A DNA stretch of 64,000 nucleotides from NCBI RefSeq assembly GCF_003946655.1, contig NZ_RHOV01000003.1, positions 62,001-126,000 of the forward strand, in the 5' to 3' direction. The notes under the pieces were generated by a model, which saw only the letters and a list, made by a program, of their open reading frames with translations, was not told the DNA's origin and did no database searches. How positions within the stretch are numbered: the stretch's first letter is position 1; every line of letters starts with the position of its first letter. The translations under genes and the position numbers were made by a program. Below are positions 45,736 through 54,252 of the stretch, in pieces. This DNA comes from Lapidilactobacillus achengensis. GTDB lineage: Bacteria > Bacillota > Bacilli > Lactobacillales > Lactobacillaceae.

Positions 45736-46617
45736 TTACGCCTCCTGCACTGCTTGCTTGGCTAAATAAAGCGCGCCTAATAGACCAGAGTCATTGTGAT
45801 GGGCACAAGTGGTAACTTCGACATGATAATCTTCCCAGAAACGAATCTTGGTCAACGCCGCCAGAATGAACGGCAAGACCCGAGGATTCTGACTGATGCC
45901 ACCGCCAATTAGGATCCGTTGAGGTGAATTGGTGACCACCATATTGAAAATCGCGATTGCCACATATTGTGCCCACGCCTCAACGACTTGTTTGGTTTCG
46001 GGATCGCAAAGATCGGCCATGATCTGCTCGCCGGTAACCTCCTTGGCCTCCAGACGCTTAGCAGCCGCATAACGCTTGACTAAAGCACTGGTTGAGGCCA
46101 AATCATGTAAGGTCGCAAAACCATGGGCAGTATAGTCGGTGATCATCATGCCAAATTCCCCAGCGCGATAGCCAGCGCCGTGAAGAACCTGATTATTGAT
46201 GACAATCCCGCTACCCACACCGGTACCCAGGGTAATCACCGCGAAATCGTGGACATCTTGAGCATTACCATTGAGTTTCTCCGCCAAAGCGGCACATTTC
46301 GCGTCGTTTTCAACCACGATCGGAATCTCTGACTTTAGCTGCGCCCGCAGACCAGCAATGATATTCTGACCATCAAGTTGATATAAGGCTCCCGCCCGAA
46401 CAGCGACTCCAGTTACAGTATTGATGAAGCCTGGGAAGCTTAAGCCGATCGCGCTCAAATCGCTATATTGAGCGACGATCCCCGCCATTTTCGCGAAGAA
46501 ACGTTCTGGCTCTGAGCAATCTGTTGGGTATTTATTTTTTTCAAGAAAGTTGGCTTGCTCGTCAAAGACAGCATATTTTACAAAAGTTCCACCAACATCA
46601 AAACAAAGATATTTCAT
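45736..46617 (-). CDS. ROK-family sugar kinase, possibly beta-glucoside kinase
   Basis: The 293-aa ROK protein has no DNA-binding domain. It has the ATP phosphate motif FDVGGTFVKYAVFD, catalytic Asp in VVENDAKCAALAE and TLGTGVGSGIVINNQVLHG. The CxCGxxGCxE zinc motif of many ROK kinases is missing (after YRAGEFGMMITDYT the Cys cluster is absent). It phosphorylates a sugar with ATP. Direct linkage to a GH1 enzyme of 6-phospho type suggests a BglK-like beta-glucoside kinase; glucokinase is the alternative. Confidence 0.82.
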   Translation of the reverse strand: MKYLCFDVGGTFVKYAVFDEQANFLEKNKYPTDCSEPERFFAKMAGIVAQYSDLSAIGLSFPGFINTVTGVAVRAGALYQLDGQNIIAGLRAQLKSEIPIVVENDAKCAALAEKLNGNAQDVHDFAVITLGTGVGSGIVINNQVLHGAGYRAGEFGMMITDYTAHGFATLHDLASTSALVKRYAAAKRLEAKEVTGEQIMADLCDPETKQVVEAWAQYVAIAIFNMVVTNSPQRILIGGGISQNPRVLPFILAALTKIRFWEDYHVEVTTCAHHNDSGLLGALYLAKQAVQEA

Positions 46618-46673
46618 GACGCTCCCACTTTCGTTTCATATAATTCGGGCACTAACTGGCAACCGCCGCGCAA

Positions 46674-47489
46674 TCAGATATTCTCGGCGACCCATGTTTT
46701 GAAGAGTTCGGGCCAAACACTGACCGCTGGTTCGACGCCATAGCCATTGGGAATCGCCGTTTCCTTGATACCCAGACTTAAACCGTGCCCACCATTTGGA
46801 AAAATGTGCAATTCGAAAGGAATGTTTTGTTCTCGCAGCGCCTGCGCGAATAGCAAAGAGTTCTCCATCGGCACCGTATCATCGGTATAGGTGTGCCACA
46901 AGAACGTCTTCGGCATCGCCGCTGTGACCCGCTTCTCCAACGAAACGCGATCACGCAAACGAGGATCATCATAGCCTTTTCCTAGCAAGTTCTTGAACGA
47001 ATCAACATGAGCGTACTTGCCCGCCGTAATCACCGGATAGCCTAAGAACAAGCCATTAGGTTTAATCATTTCCGGATCAAAACCAGATCCCGCCAGAAAT
47101 TCCCGTTGCCAGTCGGTCGCCAAGTTAGCGGCTAAATGGCCACCGGCGGAGAAACCAGCGATAATGAGTTTGTTCGGATCAACATGCCAAGCAGCCGCGT
47201 TCTTCCGAATCAAGGTCATCGCCGTCGCGGCTTCGATCAAAGCCGTGGGATAGTGGGCTGGCGCGACCGAATAGCGCAGGATAAAGGCATTGAAGCCTTG
47301 CTCGAGAAACTTGATCGCGATTGGCTCCGCTTCACGATCAGAGGTCATCACATACCCGCCGCCAGGGCAGATCAGCACGCTGGGCCGCTGCCGCTGGGGA
47401 TCCATCTCTTCAGAATTATCTAAAACATAGCCATAAAACTTGGCGCTATCTGAAAAATCAGTTTTTAATGTTTCTTCAATTAATTTCAT
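46674..47489 (-). CDS. Alpha/beta hydrolase, probable carbohydrate acetyl esterase
   Basis: The 271-aa protein has no signal peptide. The oxyanion motif CPGGGYVMTS, nucleophile Ser114 in AGFSAGGH, Asp in YTDDTVP and His in NGGHGLS form the hormone-sensitive-lipase/xylan-esterase-like catalytic set. Relatives remove acetyl groups from xylo- or gluco-oligosaccharides. In this operon it would deacetylate imported oligosaccharides before the glycosidases act; this is inferred. Confidence 0.85.
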   Translation of the reverse strand: MKLIEETLKTDFSDSAKFYGYVLDNSEEMDPQRQRPSVLICPGGGYVMTSDREAEPIAIKFLEQGFNAFILRYSVAPAHYPTALIEAATAMTLIRKNAAAWHVDPNKLIIAGFSAGGHLAANLATDWQREFLAGSGFDPEMIKPNGLFLGYPVITAGKYAHVDSFKNLLGKGYDDPRLRDRVSLEKRVTAAMPKTFLWHTYTDDTVPMENSLLFAQALREQNIPFELHIFPNGGHGLSLGIKETAIPNGYGVEPAVSVWPELFKTWVAENI

Positions 47490-47497
47490 TATTCTAC

Positions 47498-48961
47498 CTA
47501 CTCCAATATGATTTTAATTCCAACGGGACGATCATCGGCGCTTGGTTTGATTTTAACGACCATGCCTTGCGGGGTGATCCGCCAATCGACGGGGCCAACG
47601 CCAAGCTGTTCAACTCCGGCCAAAACCCCGTGGAAAGTGGGCTCATCTTTCTCATCGAACGCGTGAAACGCCTGTAAAACAACTTCAGCTTGACCTTCTG
47701 GGTTGAGCACGTAAGCATAAACCGAGCCATGATTGGCGGTGTAACGAATATCATTGGCGTGATACTTTAGTTTAGACAGATCTTCGAACATGCCGCCACT
47801 AATATTGGTATCACCTTCGCCCATGATTTTCCAAGTTTCGCTATCATAGATACCCTCGCCATTGACCCGCAGCCAATCACCAACCGCCGCCAACAATTCC
47901 TGATCCTTGGCCGCGATCGATCCATCGGCTTTCGGTCCGACATTTAATAGAAGATTGCCGTTCTTGCTGACAGCGTCAATCAAATTGATCAAGATCTCAT
48001 TGGCTGTCTTGTATTCCAGAGTTGTGGTGTAACACCACGAGTTGTTGGCGATGGCGGTGTCTGTCTGCCAATGGAACGGCTTCGCGTCAGCAAAGCCGCC
48101 TCGCTCCACATCAGGGATGCCAGTACCAAAGGCCATCCCATCATATTTGAAACAGATCCCGGTCGGATAATCCAAGGCCGCACCTTGATTATAATAGTAG
48201 GCGGCCAGTTCCTTAATATATGGTTTAAAAGCTTCATGCTGAATCCACCAGTCGAAGTACAACAACTCAGGCTGATAACGATCAATGATCTCGACCACGC
48301 GCATCAACCAATCATCCAAATACTCAGTCGTCGGATAAGGTTCACTGAAGAGATCCTGATTGTTGGGTTCAGGCATGGCTGGCCAGTAAAAGTCGCCTTT
48401 TTGCATTGGCTCGTGAATATCACTTTTGAATTCGCGACCATGGCTCATGAACCACCAATGTTCCGCCCGGTGATTCGACGTACAGAAGTGCAACCCAGCG
48501 CCAATCGTCGCCTGCCGCAACTCACCGATCACATCGCGTTTCGGTCCCATTTCGTACGCGTTATAATGGGACAACTCGCTTTGATACATTTGAAAGCCAT
48601 CGTGATGTTCAGAAACTGGGAAATAATAGCGGGCGCCCGCGTTCTTAAAGATTTTCAGCCATTCCTCCGCGTCGAATTTCTCGGCGGTAAAAAGTGGGAT
48701 GAAGTCTTTGTAGCCGAATTGATCCTGAGGTCCATAGGTTTCACGATGATGTTCGTATTCCGGGTAGCCTTGGATATACATGTTCCGGGAATACCATTCA
48801 TTACGGTACTCCGGCACGGTATACAAACCCCAATGGGTAAAAATCCCAAATTTCGCGTTCATAAACCATTGGGGCATTTTGAACTGGCTTAGTGAGGCCC
48901 ACGTTGCCTGATACTTACCTTTGGCATTAATAGCCTTGATTTCTGCGACAGTTTTGACCAT
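47498..48961 (-). CDS. GH29 alpha-L-fucosidase
   Basis: The product has 487 aa from the ATG at 48961, whose first base is also the last base of the upstream stop (TAATG); GGAG lies nine nt upstream. It has the GH29 N-terminal barrel with WFMNAKFGIFTHWGLYTVPEY, SEHHDGFQMYQSELSHYNA and nucleophile Asp237 in LLYFDWWI. NGNLLLNVGPKADGSI is the typical end of the catalytic part. It releases alpha-L-fucose in the cytoplasm. Fucose occurs on xyloglucan side chains and host glycans; the neighbouring enzymes favour plant xyloglucan. Confidence 0.93.
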   Translation of the reverse strand: MVKTVAEIKAINAKGKYQATWASLSQFKMPQWFMNAKFGIFTHWGLYTVPEYRNEWYSRNMYIQGYPEYEHHRETYGPQDQFGYKDFIPLFTAEKFDAEEWLKIFKNAGARYYFPVSEHHDGFQMYQSELSHYNAYEMGPKRDVIGELRQATIGAGLHFCTSNHRAEHWWFMSHGREFKSDIHEPMQKGDFYWPAMPEPNNQDLFSEPYPTTEYLDDWLMRVVEIIDRYQPELLYFDWWIQHEAFKPYIKELAAYYYNQGAALDYPTGICFKYDGMAFGTGIPDVERGGFADAKPFHWQTDTAIANNSWCYTTTLEYKTANEILINLIDAVSKNGNLLLNVGPKADGSIAAKDQELLAAVGDWLRVNGEGIYDSETWKIMGEGDTNISGGMFEDLSKLKYHANDIRYTANHGSVYAYVLNPEGQAEVVLQAFHAFDEKDEPTFHGVLAGVEQLGVGPVDWRITPQGMVVKIKPSADDRPVGIKIILE

Positions 48962-49623
48962 TAGCATCTTCTCCAATCGTAGTCAATAGCGTTCAGCCAT
49001 TTATTGGCGACCAGCATGTGCCCCTTCAAGTTCGGATGAACCCGATCGGCGGTCACAATGTAACTGGACGTACTCTGAAGGAAATGATCAACCGCGGCTT
49101 GAATATCAATGTAAATCAAGTCATTCTTAGTTGCCAACTCACGGGCAATTGCGGCGTACCGCTGCACTAGCGCGCGCATGGGATCTTGCAAGTTCAAGTC
49201 GAACATGAACGGACTCATGATGAAAATCTGCTTCGCCTGCGCCTTCGTCTGGTCGATCAATTTCTGATACGTCGTCTGATAGAGCTGCTCATCCACCAAG
49301 TCCGCGCGATGCTGAAAAGCGGCATCGTCGAAGTGACGCCAAACATCGTTGACCCCGATCAGAATTGAGACATAATCCGGTTGAAAGGCCACGACGTCCT
49401 TTTGCCAGCGCGCCGCCAACTTCAGAATATCGTCGCCGTTAACGCCTTTGTTGATCACCTTGATCCGATATTCCGGATAGAGCGCGACCAACGCCGCATT
49501 GATCAGGCTAACATAACCATCGCCGAACGAGCCCCAACCAGCTGGCTCCGCCTCATAGGTCCGACCGCAATCAGTGACCGAGTCGCCGGCAAAAACAATT
49601 GTCGAATTTTTTTCTAGTAGCAT
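48961..49623 (-). CDS. SGNH-hydrolase carbohydrate esterase
   Basis: The product has 220 aa from the ATG at 49623, with AAGGAG 12 nt upstream; a longer frame exists but covers the intergenic hairpin. The blocks are FAGDSVTDCGR (Ser nucleophile), GVNGDD, GVNDVW and DRVHPN (Asp-His). It resembles rhamnogalacturonan acetyl esterase-like SGNH proteins. It is intracellular, so it would deacetylate imported oligosaccharides. It is the first enzyme gene after the transporter genes. Confidence 0.88.
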   Translation of the reverse strand: MLLEKNSTIVFAGDSVTDCGRTYEAEPAGWGSFGDGYVSLINAALVALYPEYRIKVINKGVNGDDILKLAARWQKDVVAFQPDYVSILIGVNDVWRHFDDAAFQHRADLVDEQLYQTTYQKLIDQTKAQAKQIFIMSPFMFDLNLQDPMRALVQRYAAIARELATKNDLIYIDIQAAVDHFLQSTSSYIVTADRVHPNLKGHMLVANKWLNAIDYDWRRC

Positions 49624-49649
49624 GGTGAACAATATCTCCTTCATAAACT

Positions 49650-49680
49650 GAGGGTCAACACAATAATTGTGTTGACCCTC
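49650..49680 (-). other. Perfect palindromic hairpin between transporter and enzyme genes
   Basis: GAGGGTCAACACAAT pairs with its exact complement (15 bp, 1-nt centre). No T-run follows on the coding strand. Such hairpins after solute-binding-protein genes often stabilise or partly terminate the message, giving more binding protein than enzymes. Confidence 0.7.
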
Positions 49681-49725
49681 AAGTTTGCTAACTGTTAAGG
49701 CCAAAATCGTCTTAAGCAATCACGA

Positions 49726-51483
49726 TTATTTGTTAGCGTATTCTTTCTTAATTGCGACACGTTCTTTGTTTTGATCCTTGGCATTCTTCATATCAACTTT
49801 CAAAACTGAAGCGTAATCCAAGCCTTTGACCGTCTTCTGCATTGAAGTCAACATGCTATCGAATTCAGAATCATTCTTTGCAAAGACCATCTTCCAGGAT
49901 TCGTTGACGATTTGCGTCTTGATTTGACCACGTAATGAAGAAATTTCTGAGGATTCTTCTGGAGTCACATAGCTTGCGCCTGGCGCTACCAAAATCTTCT
50001 TGTTCTTCTTCAAGTAGTCCATTGTTGTGGTTGCCCCACCCATATGGTCAGACCAGTCAGTATCAAGCGCTGTCTTAGTCGCCTTCAATACAGATGGCCA
50101 CAACGTGTAGCTATATGAGTACTTTGTTTCAGGGTTAATGTCATTAGGAGCGACTGCAGGGTAGTTCAATTGCGAAACACCATCAGTATATTTACCGGAG
50201 CCCCACTTAGCAGGAACGTTTGCGCCGCCTTCCAAGAAGACTTTCTTACCGAAATCAGTTAAAACAGGTTCGCCATCTTTCATCTTCCAAGTTAAACCTT
50301 CAGGACCGGAAGTACCACCAGTTTGAGCACCAGCAGCTGCGACACCTTCTGGAGAATAGAGCCAGTTGATGAACTTAACTAAGCGTTGCTTGTTCTTAGC
50401 CTTGCTACCAATAGCGATAAAGGTTTGAGTCCCATTAGTGGTATTCCCATAAGAGAAGATCTTCATGTTCTTCAAAGGCGCGATCATAAAGCCTTTGCCT
50501 GCTTCTTTATTCTCAGTTGTGTTGAAAGCGGCTTGACCCAACCATGGCCAGAAGGAGAAGAGGACATTACCTTCTTGATACTTGGCATACATGGTATCGT
50601 AGTTTTGTGTTGAGGATTCTGGGTCAACCAAGCCAGCTTGTTCAGCCTTGTTGAAGAAGCGCAACGCCTTAACATACTGACCATTGGTTTGAGTAATGTC
50701 TTGGTAGTCATCGCCATTGGCCTTGGCCAAAACGAAGCCTAATTCATCGTAACCGTAGAAGCAGGTTGGTTGCTTGGCATTGTTCATCATATTGCCATCC
50801 CAGTCTTTAAACAGAGATAAGGCGTAGATCTTCTTGCCAGGGTTCTCTTTACGAGCTTCTGCCTGCATATCCTTCAAAACAGAAACCATGTCGTCCATGT
50901 TGTTGATTTCAGGATAGCCGATCTTCTTGTAATAGTCCCAACGAATATAAGGTCCGAAAGTTGGTTCGGTCCCTTCTGAAGCGGAGGTTGGTGACGAAGC
51001 GCTAACGGAACTAGGCACGCCCCAAACACCACTAGTTTGACCAGCGACTTTCTGCAAAGCGTCAGTCGCGCCGGAATATTGTTTGATGTACTTCATCCCT
51101 TTTAAGTAAGGAGTCATATCAGAAATCAAACCAGCTTTGACCAGCTTCTTCGCGCGACCATTACCAGAACCGGTGATAATGATGTCACCTAAGTTACCAG
51201 CCGCGGAACGGGTATCAAACAAAGTGCTCCCACCGCCGGCCACGTTTGGCGCGACGATGTTCATTTCGATATTGAATTTATCTTTGACCATTTTGGCGAA
51301 CCAACCTTTGGCATTGCCTTGGTAGTTTGCTAAATCATCATAGACGGTGACCTTCATTAATTTGCCATCGTCTTTTTCTGCGGCAGTCTTGTTAGATGTT
51401 TCTGATGATTTGCCACATCCGCCCAGGATCAAGGCAATCGCAGCGGCTGCCGTCGCCAATAATGCAATTTTGCTCTTCTTCAT
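49726..51483 (-). CDS. lplA: Extracellular solute-binding lipoprotein, LplA type
   Basis: This 585-aa precursor has a lipoprotein signal peptide with lipobox LGGC (Cys23). The long binding-protein fold belongs to the large LplA/YtcQ group, with IRWDYYKKIGYPEINNMDDM and FINWLYSPEGVAAAGAQTGG. It captures an oligosaccharide outside the cell for the LplB-LplC permease. No ATPase gene is in the operon; a shared MsmK/UgpC-type ATPase elsewhere is expected. Confidence 0.92.
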   Translation of the reverse strand: MKKSKIALLATAAAAIALILGGCGKSSETSNKTAAEKDDGKLMKVTVYDDLANYQGNAKGWFAKMVKDKFNIEMNIVAPNVAGGGSTLFDTRSAAGNLGDIIITGSGNGRAKKLVKAGLISDMTPYLKGMKYIKQYSGATDALQKVAGQTSGVWGVPSSVSASSPTSASEGTEPTFGPYIRWDYYKKIGYPEINNMDDMVSVLKDMQAEARKENPGKKIYALSLFKDWDGNMMNNAKQPTCFYGYDELGFVLAKANGDDYQDITQTNGQYVKALRFFNKAEQAGLVDPESSTQNYDTMYAKYQEGNVLFSFWPWLGQAAFNTTENKEAGKGFMIAPLKNMKIFSYGNTTNGTQTFIAIGSKAKNKQRLVKFINWLYSPEGVAAAGAQTGGTSGPEGLTWKMKDGEPVLTDFGKKVFLEGGANVPAKWGSGKYTDGVSQLNYPAVAPNDINPETKYSYSYTLWPSVLKATKTALDTDWSDHMGGATTTMDYLKKNKKILVAPGASYVTPEESSEISSLRGQIKTQIVNESWKMVFAKNDSEFDSMLTSMQKTVKGLDYASVLKVDMKNAKDQNKERVAIKKEYANK

Positions 51484-51509
51484 AATAATTCCTATACCTC
51501 CTAATGATA

Positions 51510-52424
51510 CTAACCCTTCACAGCTCCAAGCATAATCCCTTTAACAAAGTATCTCTGGAACATTGGATAAATAAACATGATCGGTAAAACTACAATGATC
51601 GAAACAGTCATTCGAATTGATGTCGGCGTTTGCTGTGTCGCAATCGCCCCCAGATTCAGTGCACCTCCCGTGCTATTCTTAACCATAGCCGCTAAAGAAC
51701 TGGCCTGGTTAATATATTGATAAAGCAAATATTGAAGAGAATAGAGACTTTGATCTGTGATATAAATTAAAGTATCCTGAAATGAATTCCATTGACCAAC
51801 GGCGGTAAAAATCGCAACCGTAGCCAAGATCGGCGTACAACTTGGTAAAATAACTTTAAAGAACGTTTGGATCGTTGTCGCGCCATCGAGCTCTGCCGCT
51901 TCTTCTAGCGACTTGGGTAAAGATTCAACGAACGTTTTAACTAAGATGATATTAAACGGCTGCACAACTGCTGGTAGAACATAAACCCAGAAGCTGTTCG
52001 TTAAGTGCAAGTTCTTCATGGTGATGAACATTGGAATGATCCCGGCGTTGAAGTACATGGTCACAACCACGAACCGGTACCAGAATTTACGATGCCACAT
52101 CTTCTCCTGGGTAAACATGAACCCCAGAAAGGCGGAAGCAATCACGGTCAAGACCGTCCCGACCACTGTCCGGCCAACAGAGACCAAGGCAGCTAAGGGT
52201 AAACCCTCCAGCTTCAGAACTTCCGCGTAGTTTTGGAAATGGATCTTCTTAGGTAACCAGTTGATCACTCCGGCAGCGGATAAGTTATTCGCGGAAACAC
52301 TATTGATGATCAAATAGTAGAAAGGATAGACACAGATCAAGGTGAAGATCACGAAGAACAGGATATTCAGTACCCGGAAAACGCGCTCACCTGAGGTCAC
52401 TTCATTTTTTTCGATATTACTCAT
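51510..52424 (-). CDS. lplC: ABC sugar permease, LplC type
   Basis: The 304-aa permease has six membrane segments and the CUT1 EAA-loop motif ESLPKSLEEAAELDGATTIQ. It forms the membrane channel with LplB and receives the oligosaccharide from the lipoprotein. The lipoprotein gene follows 26 bp later, the normal order. Confidence 0.94.
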   Translation of the reverse strand: MSNIEKNEVTSGERVFRVLNILFFVIFTLICVYPFYYLIINSVSANNLSAAGVINWLPKKIHFQNYAEVLKLEGLPLAALVSVGRTVVGTVLTVIASAFLGFMFTQEKMWHRKFWYRFVVVTMYFNAGIIPMFITMKNLHLTNSFWVYVLPAVVQPFNIILVKTFVESLPKSLEEAAELDGATTIQTFFKVILPSCTPILATVAIFTAVGQWNSFQDTLIYITDQSLYSLQYLLYQYINQASSLAAMVKNSTGGALNLGAIATQQTPTSIRMTVSIIVVLPIMFIYPMFQRYFVKGIMLGAVKG

Positions 52425-52464
52425 TATTCACACACTCCTATATCACTTGACATCTTCGAAAAAA

Positions 52465-53427
52465 TTAGATGATCGACGCGCCCCGTGTCTTCTTGGAAAC
52501 CAGATTGACAACATAGAGCAAGACAACGCTGACTAAACTCTTTAACATCGACAAGGCAGTCGCAAGTGATAAACTATTGTTCCCCATACCTACGTTGTAC
52601 ACGTAAAGGTCGAGCACTTGGATATGCTTCAAGTTGAAGGCGTTTTGGAATACAAAGTATTGGTCCATCCCGTTGGACAGGAAGTTAGAAATCGCTAACA
52701 TCAACATAACGAAGTACGTTGGCATCAAGGCAGGAATGGTAATGTGGCGAATCAATTGTAACCGATTCGCGCCATCGACCCGGCCAGCTTCATAAAGTTC
52801 CGGATCGATCCCAGAAATCGCCGCCAAGTACATGATGGAACCCCAGCCTAGACCCTTCCACAAGTTCCAAAGAAGCATCTTCAGCCAAGTGTGCGCATCA
52901 CTGTCCAACCACTTGATTGGTTCGGCGATCCAGTGGACATTTTGCAACAAAGTGTTGACCATGCCGCTACTAGAGAACATGGCGAACGCGATTGAGTAAA
53001 CCAGCACCCAACTGATAAAGTTAGGTAACGTTGTTAAAGTCTGGATCACGTTCTTGAAATGCTTGTTGCGAATCTCGTTCAAGCCAATCGCGAACAACAC
53101 TGGCAAGAATGAGGTTAAGATATTCAAGAAACTCATGGCGAACGTATTGGCCAGAACTTGCCCGATCTGATGCAACTGCGTCTTGTTCTGAACCATCATC
53201 GCAAACCACTTCAGCCCAACAAATTGGCTGTCACGCAGCGGAATTGGCGGTTGATAATCAAAGAACGCGTAAACCCACCCGAATAAAGGGTAATAAGAAA
53301 ATAGCAAAACTAAAATCAGGAATGGGACGATCAGCAAGAAGAGCCGTATGCCACGACGATTCTTGGCGCGTTGCTTTTCTTTTTTCTGTTTTTTCAAATC
53401 CTGAGTATCATTCAATGCTTCTTGCAT
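52465..53427 (-). CDS. lplB: ABC sugar permease, LplB type
   Basis: The 320-aa permease has a Lys/Arg-rich cytoplasmic N-terminus (residues 12-28), six membrane segments and the EAA loop region AAISGIDPELYEAGRVDGANR. It is the first gene of the eight-gene operon (lplB, lplC, lplA, SGNH, GH29, esterase, ROK kinase, GH1). It is divergent from the YesL-like gene. Confidence 0.94.
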   Translation of the reverse strand: MQEALNDTQDLKKQKKEKQRAKNRRGIRLFLLIVPFLILVLLFSYYPLFGWVYAFFDYQPPIPLRDSQFVGLKWFAMMVQNKTQLHQIGQVLANTFAMSFLNILTSFLPVLFAIGLNEIRNKHFKNVIQTLTTLPNFISWVLVYSIAFAMFSSSGMVNTLLQNVHWIAEPIKWLDSDAHTWLKMLLWNLWKGLGWGSIMYLAAISGIDPELYEAGRVDGANRLQLIRHITIPALMPTYFVMLMLAISNFLSNGMDQYFVFQNAFNLKHIQVLDLYVYNVGMGNNSLSLATALSMLKSLVSVVLLYVVNLVSKKTRGASII

Positions 53428-53530
53428 GATAATCCTCCTAGCACAAAATCACTTGCAAAACCGCAAAAACTTAAGTTAAGATATAGACCGTTACATCCGT
53501 TACTCAAAAACAAAGTGAGGAAGCTTAAAA

Positions 53531-54136
53531 ATGAAATTCAACACCAACAGTTCGTTCTTCAGATTCATGGGAACCTTGTTCAGCTTTACCGGTCTGAATG
53601 TCTTGTTCCTGATCACCTGTATTCCCATCTTTACGATTGGTCCAGCCTTGGCCTCGCTTTACGCGACCACGCTGAAATACATTGATAACGAGGATCTCCC
53701 TTTAGTCAAGAACTACTGGACAGCCTTCCGGAAAAACTTCAAACACGGTTCGTTGATCTTCATCATCCTAGCGGCCGTTGTCGCGATCATCGGTTTTAAC
53801 ATTGCCTTCTGGCGGAAATTCAACTCAGTTGTCGCTCAACCAATCTTCATCATTTTGATTATTGTTTTGGTCTTAATTGCTTTTCTAACTGAATTGCTCT
53901 TCCCACTGATCGGTCGCTTTGAAAACACGATTCGCCAGACTTACCAGAATGCGTTCTTGATTGCGATCAGCAATTTCTTCCAGACACTCTTGTTACTGGC
54001 GATCGATGCTTCAGCGCTAGCGCTGGTTTACGTTTCCAACTTCGCGCGGGTGATGTTTCTCATCTTCGGTGTTGCTTTCGTCGTTTACATCAAGTCGTTC
54101 ATCGTCAAAAGAATTCTAACGAAATATACGGCGTGA
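53531..54136 (+). CDS. DUF624 (YesL-like) membrane protein
   Basis: The 201-aa protein has about five membrane segments. The N-terminal DUF624 pattern is MGTLFSFTGLNVLFLITCIPIFTIGPALASLYATTLK. GTGAGGA precedes the ATG. YesL proteins sit with LplABC-type transporters in many Firmicutes polysaccharide loci, and their function is unsettled. Here the gene is divergent from lplB across a 103-bp promoter region. Confidence 0.9.
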   Translation: MKFNTNSSFFRFMGTLFSFTGLNVLFLITCIPIFTIGPALASLYATTLKYIDNEDLPLVKNYWTAFRKNFKHGSLIFIILAAVVAIIGFNIAFWRKFNSVVAQPIFIILIIVLVLIAFLTELLFPLIGRFENTIRQTYQNAFLIAISNFFQTLLLLAIDASALALVYVSNFARVMFLIFGVAFVVYIKSFIVKRILTKYTA

Positions 54137-54252
54137 TCCGCCTTATTTCTGAGTGTTGATGTAAGCGTTCTATCAACATCGTTTATTATATTCCTTAAAA
54201 TTCGATTTGTAAATACACTTTACTAACTATTTGCTGTTCACCTACAAAAGGC

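Noticed and set aside
48071-48892. Long 273-aa plus-strand frame
   Set aside because: It is the antisense shadow of the GH29 gene and lacks a ribosome site.
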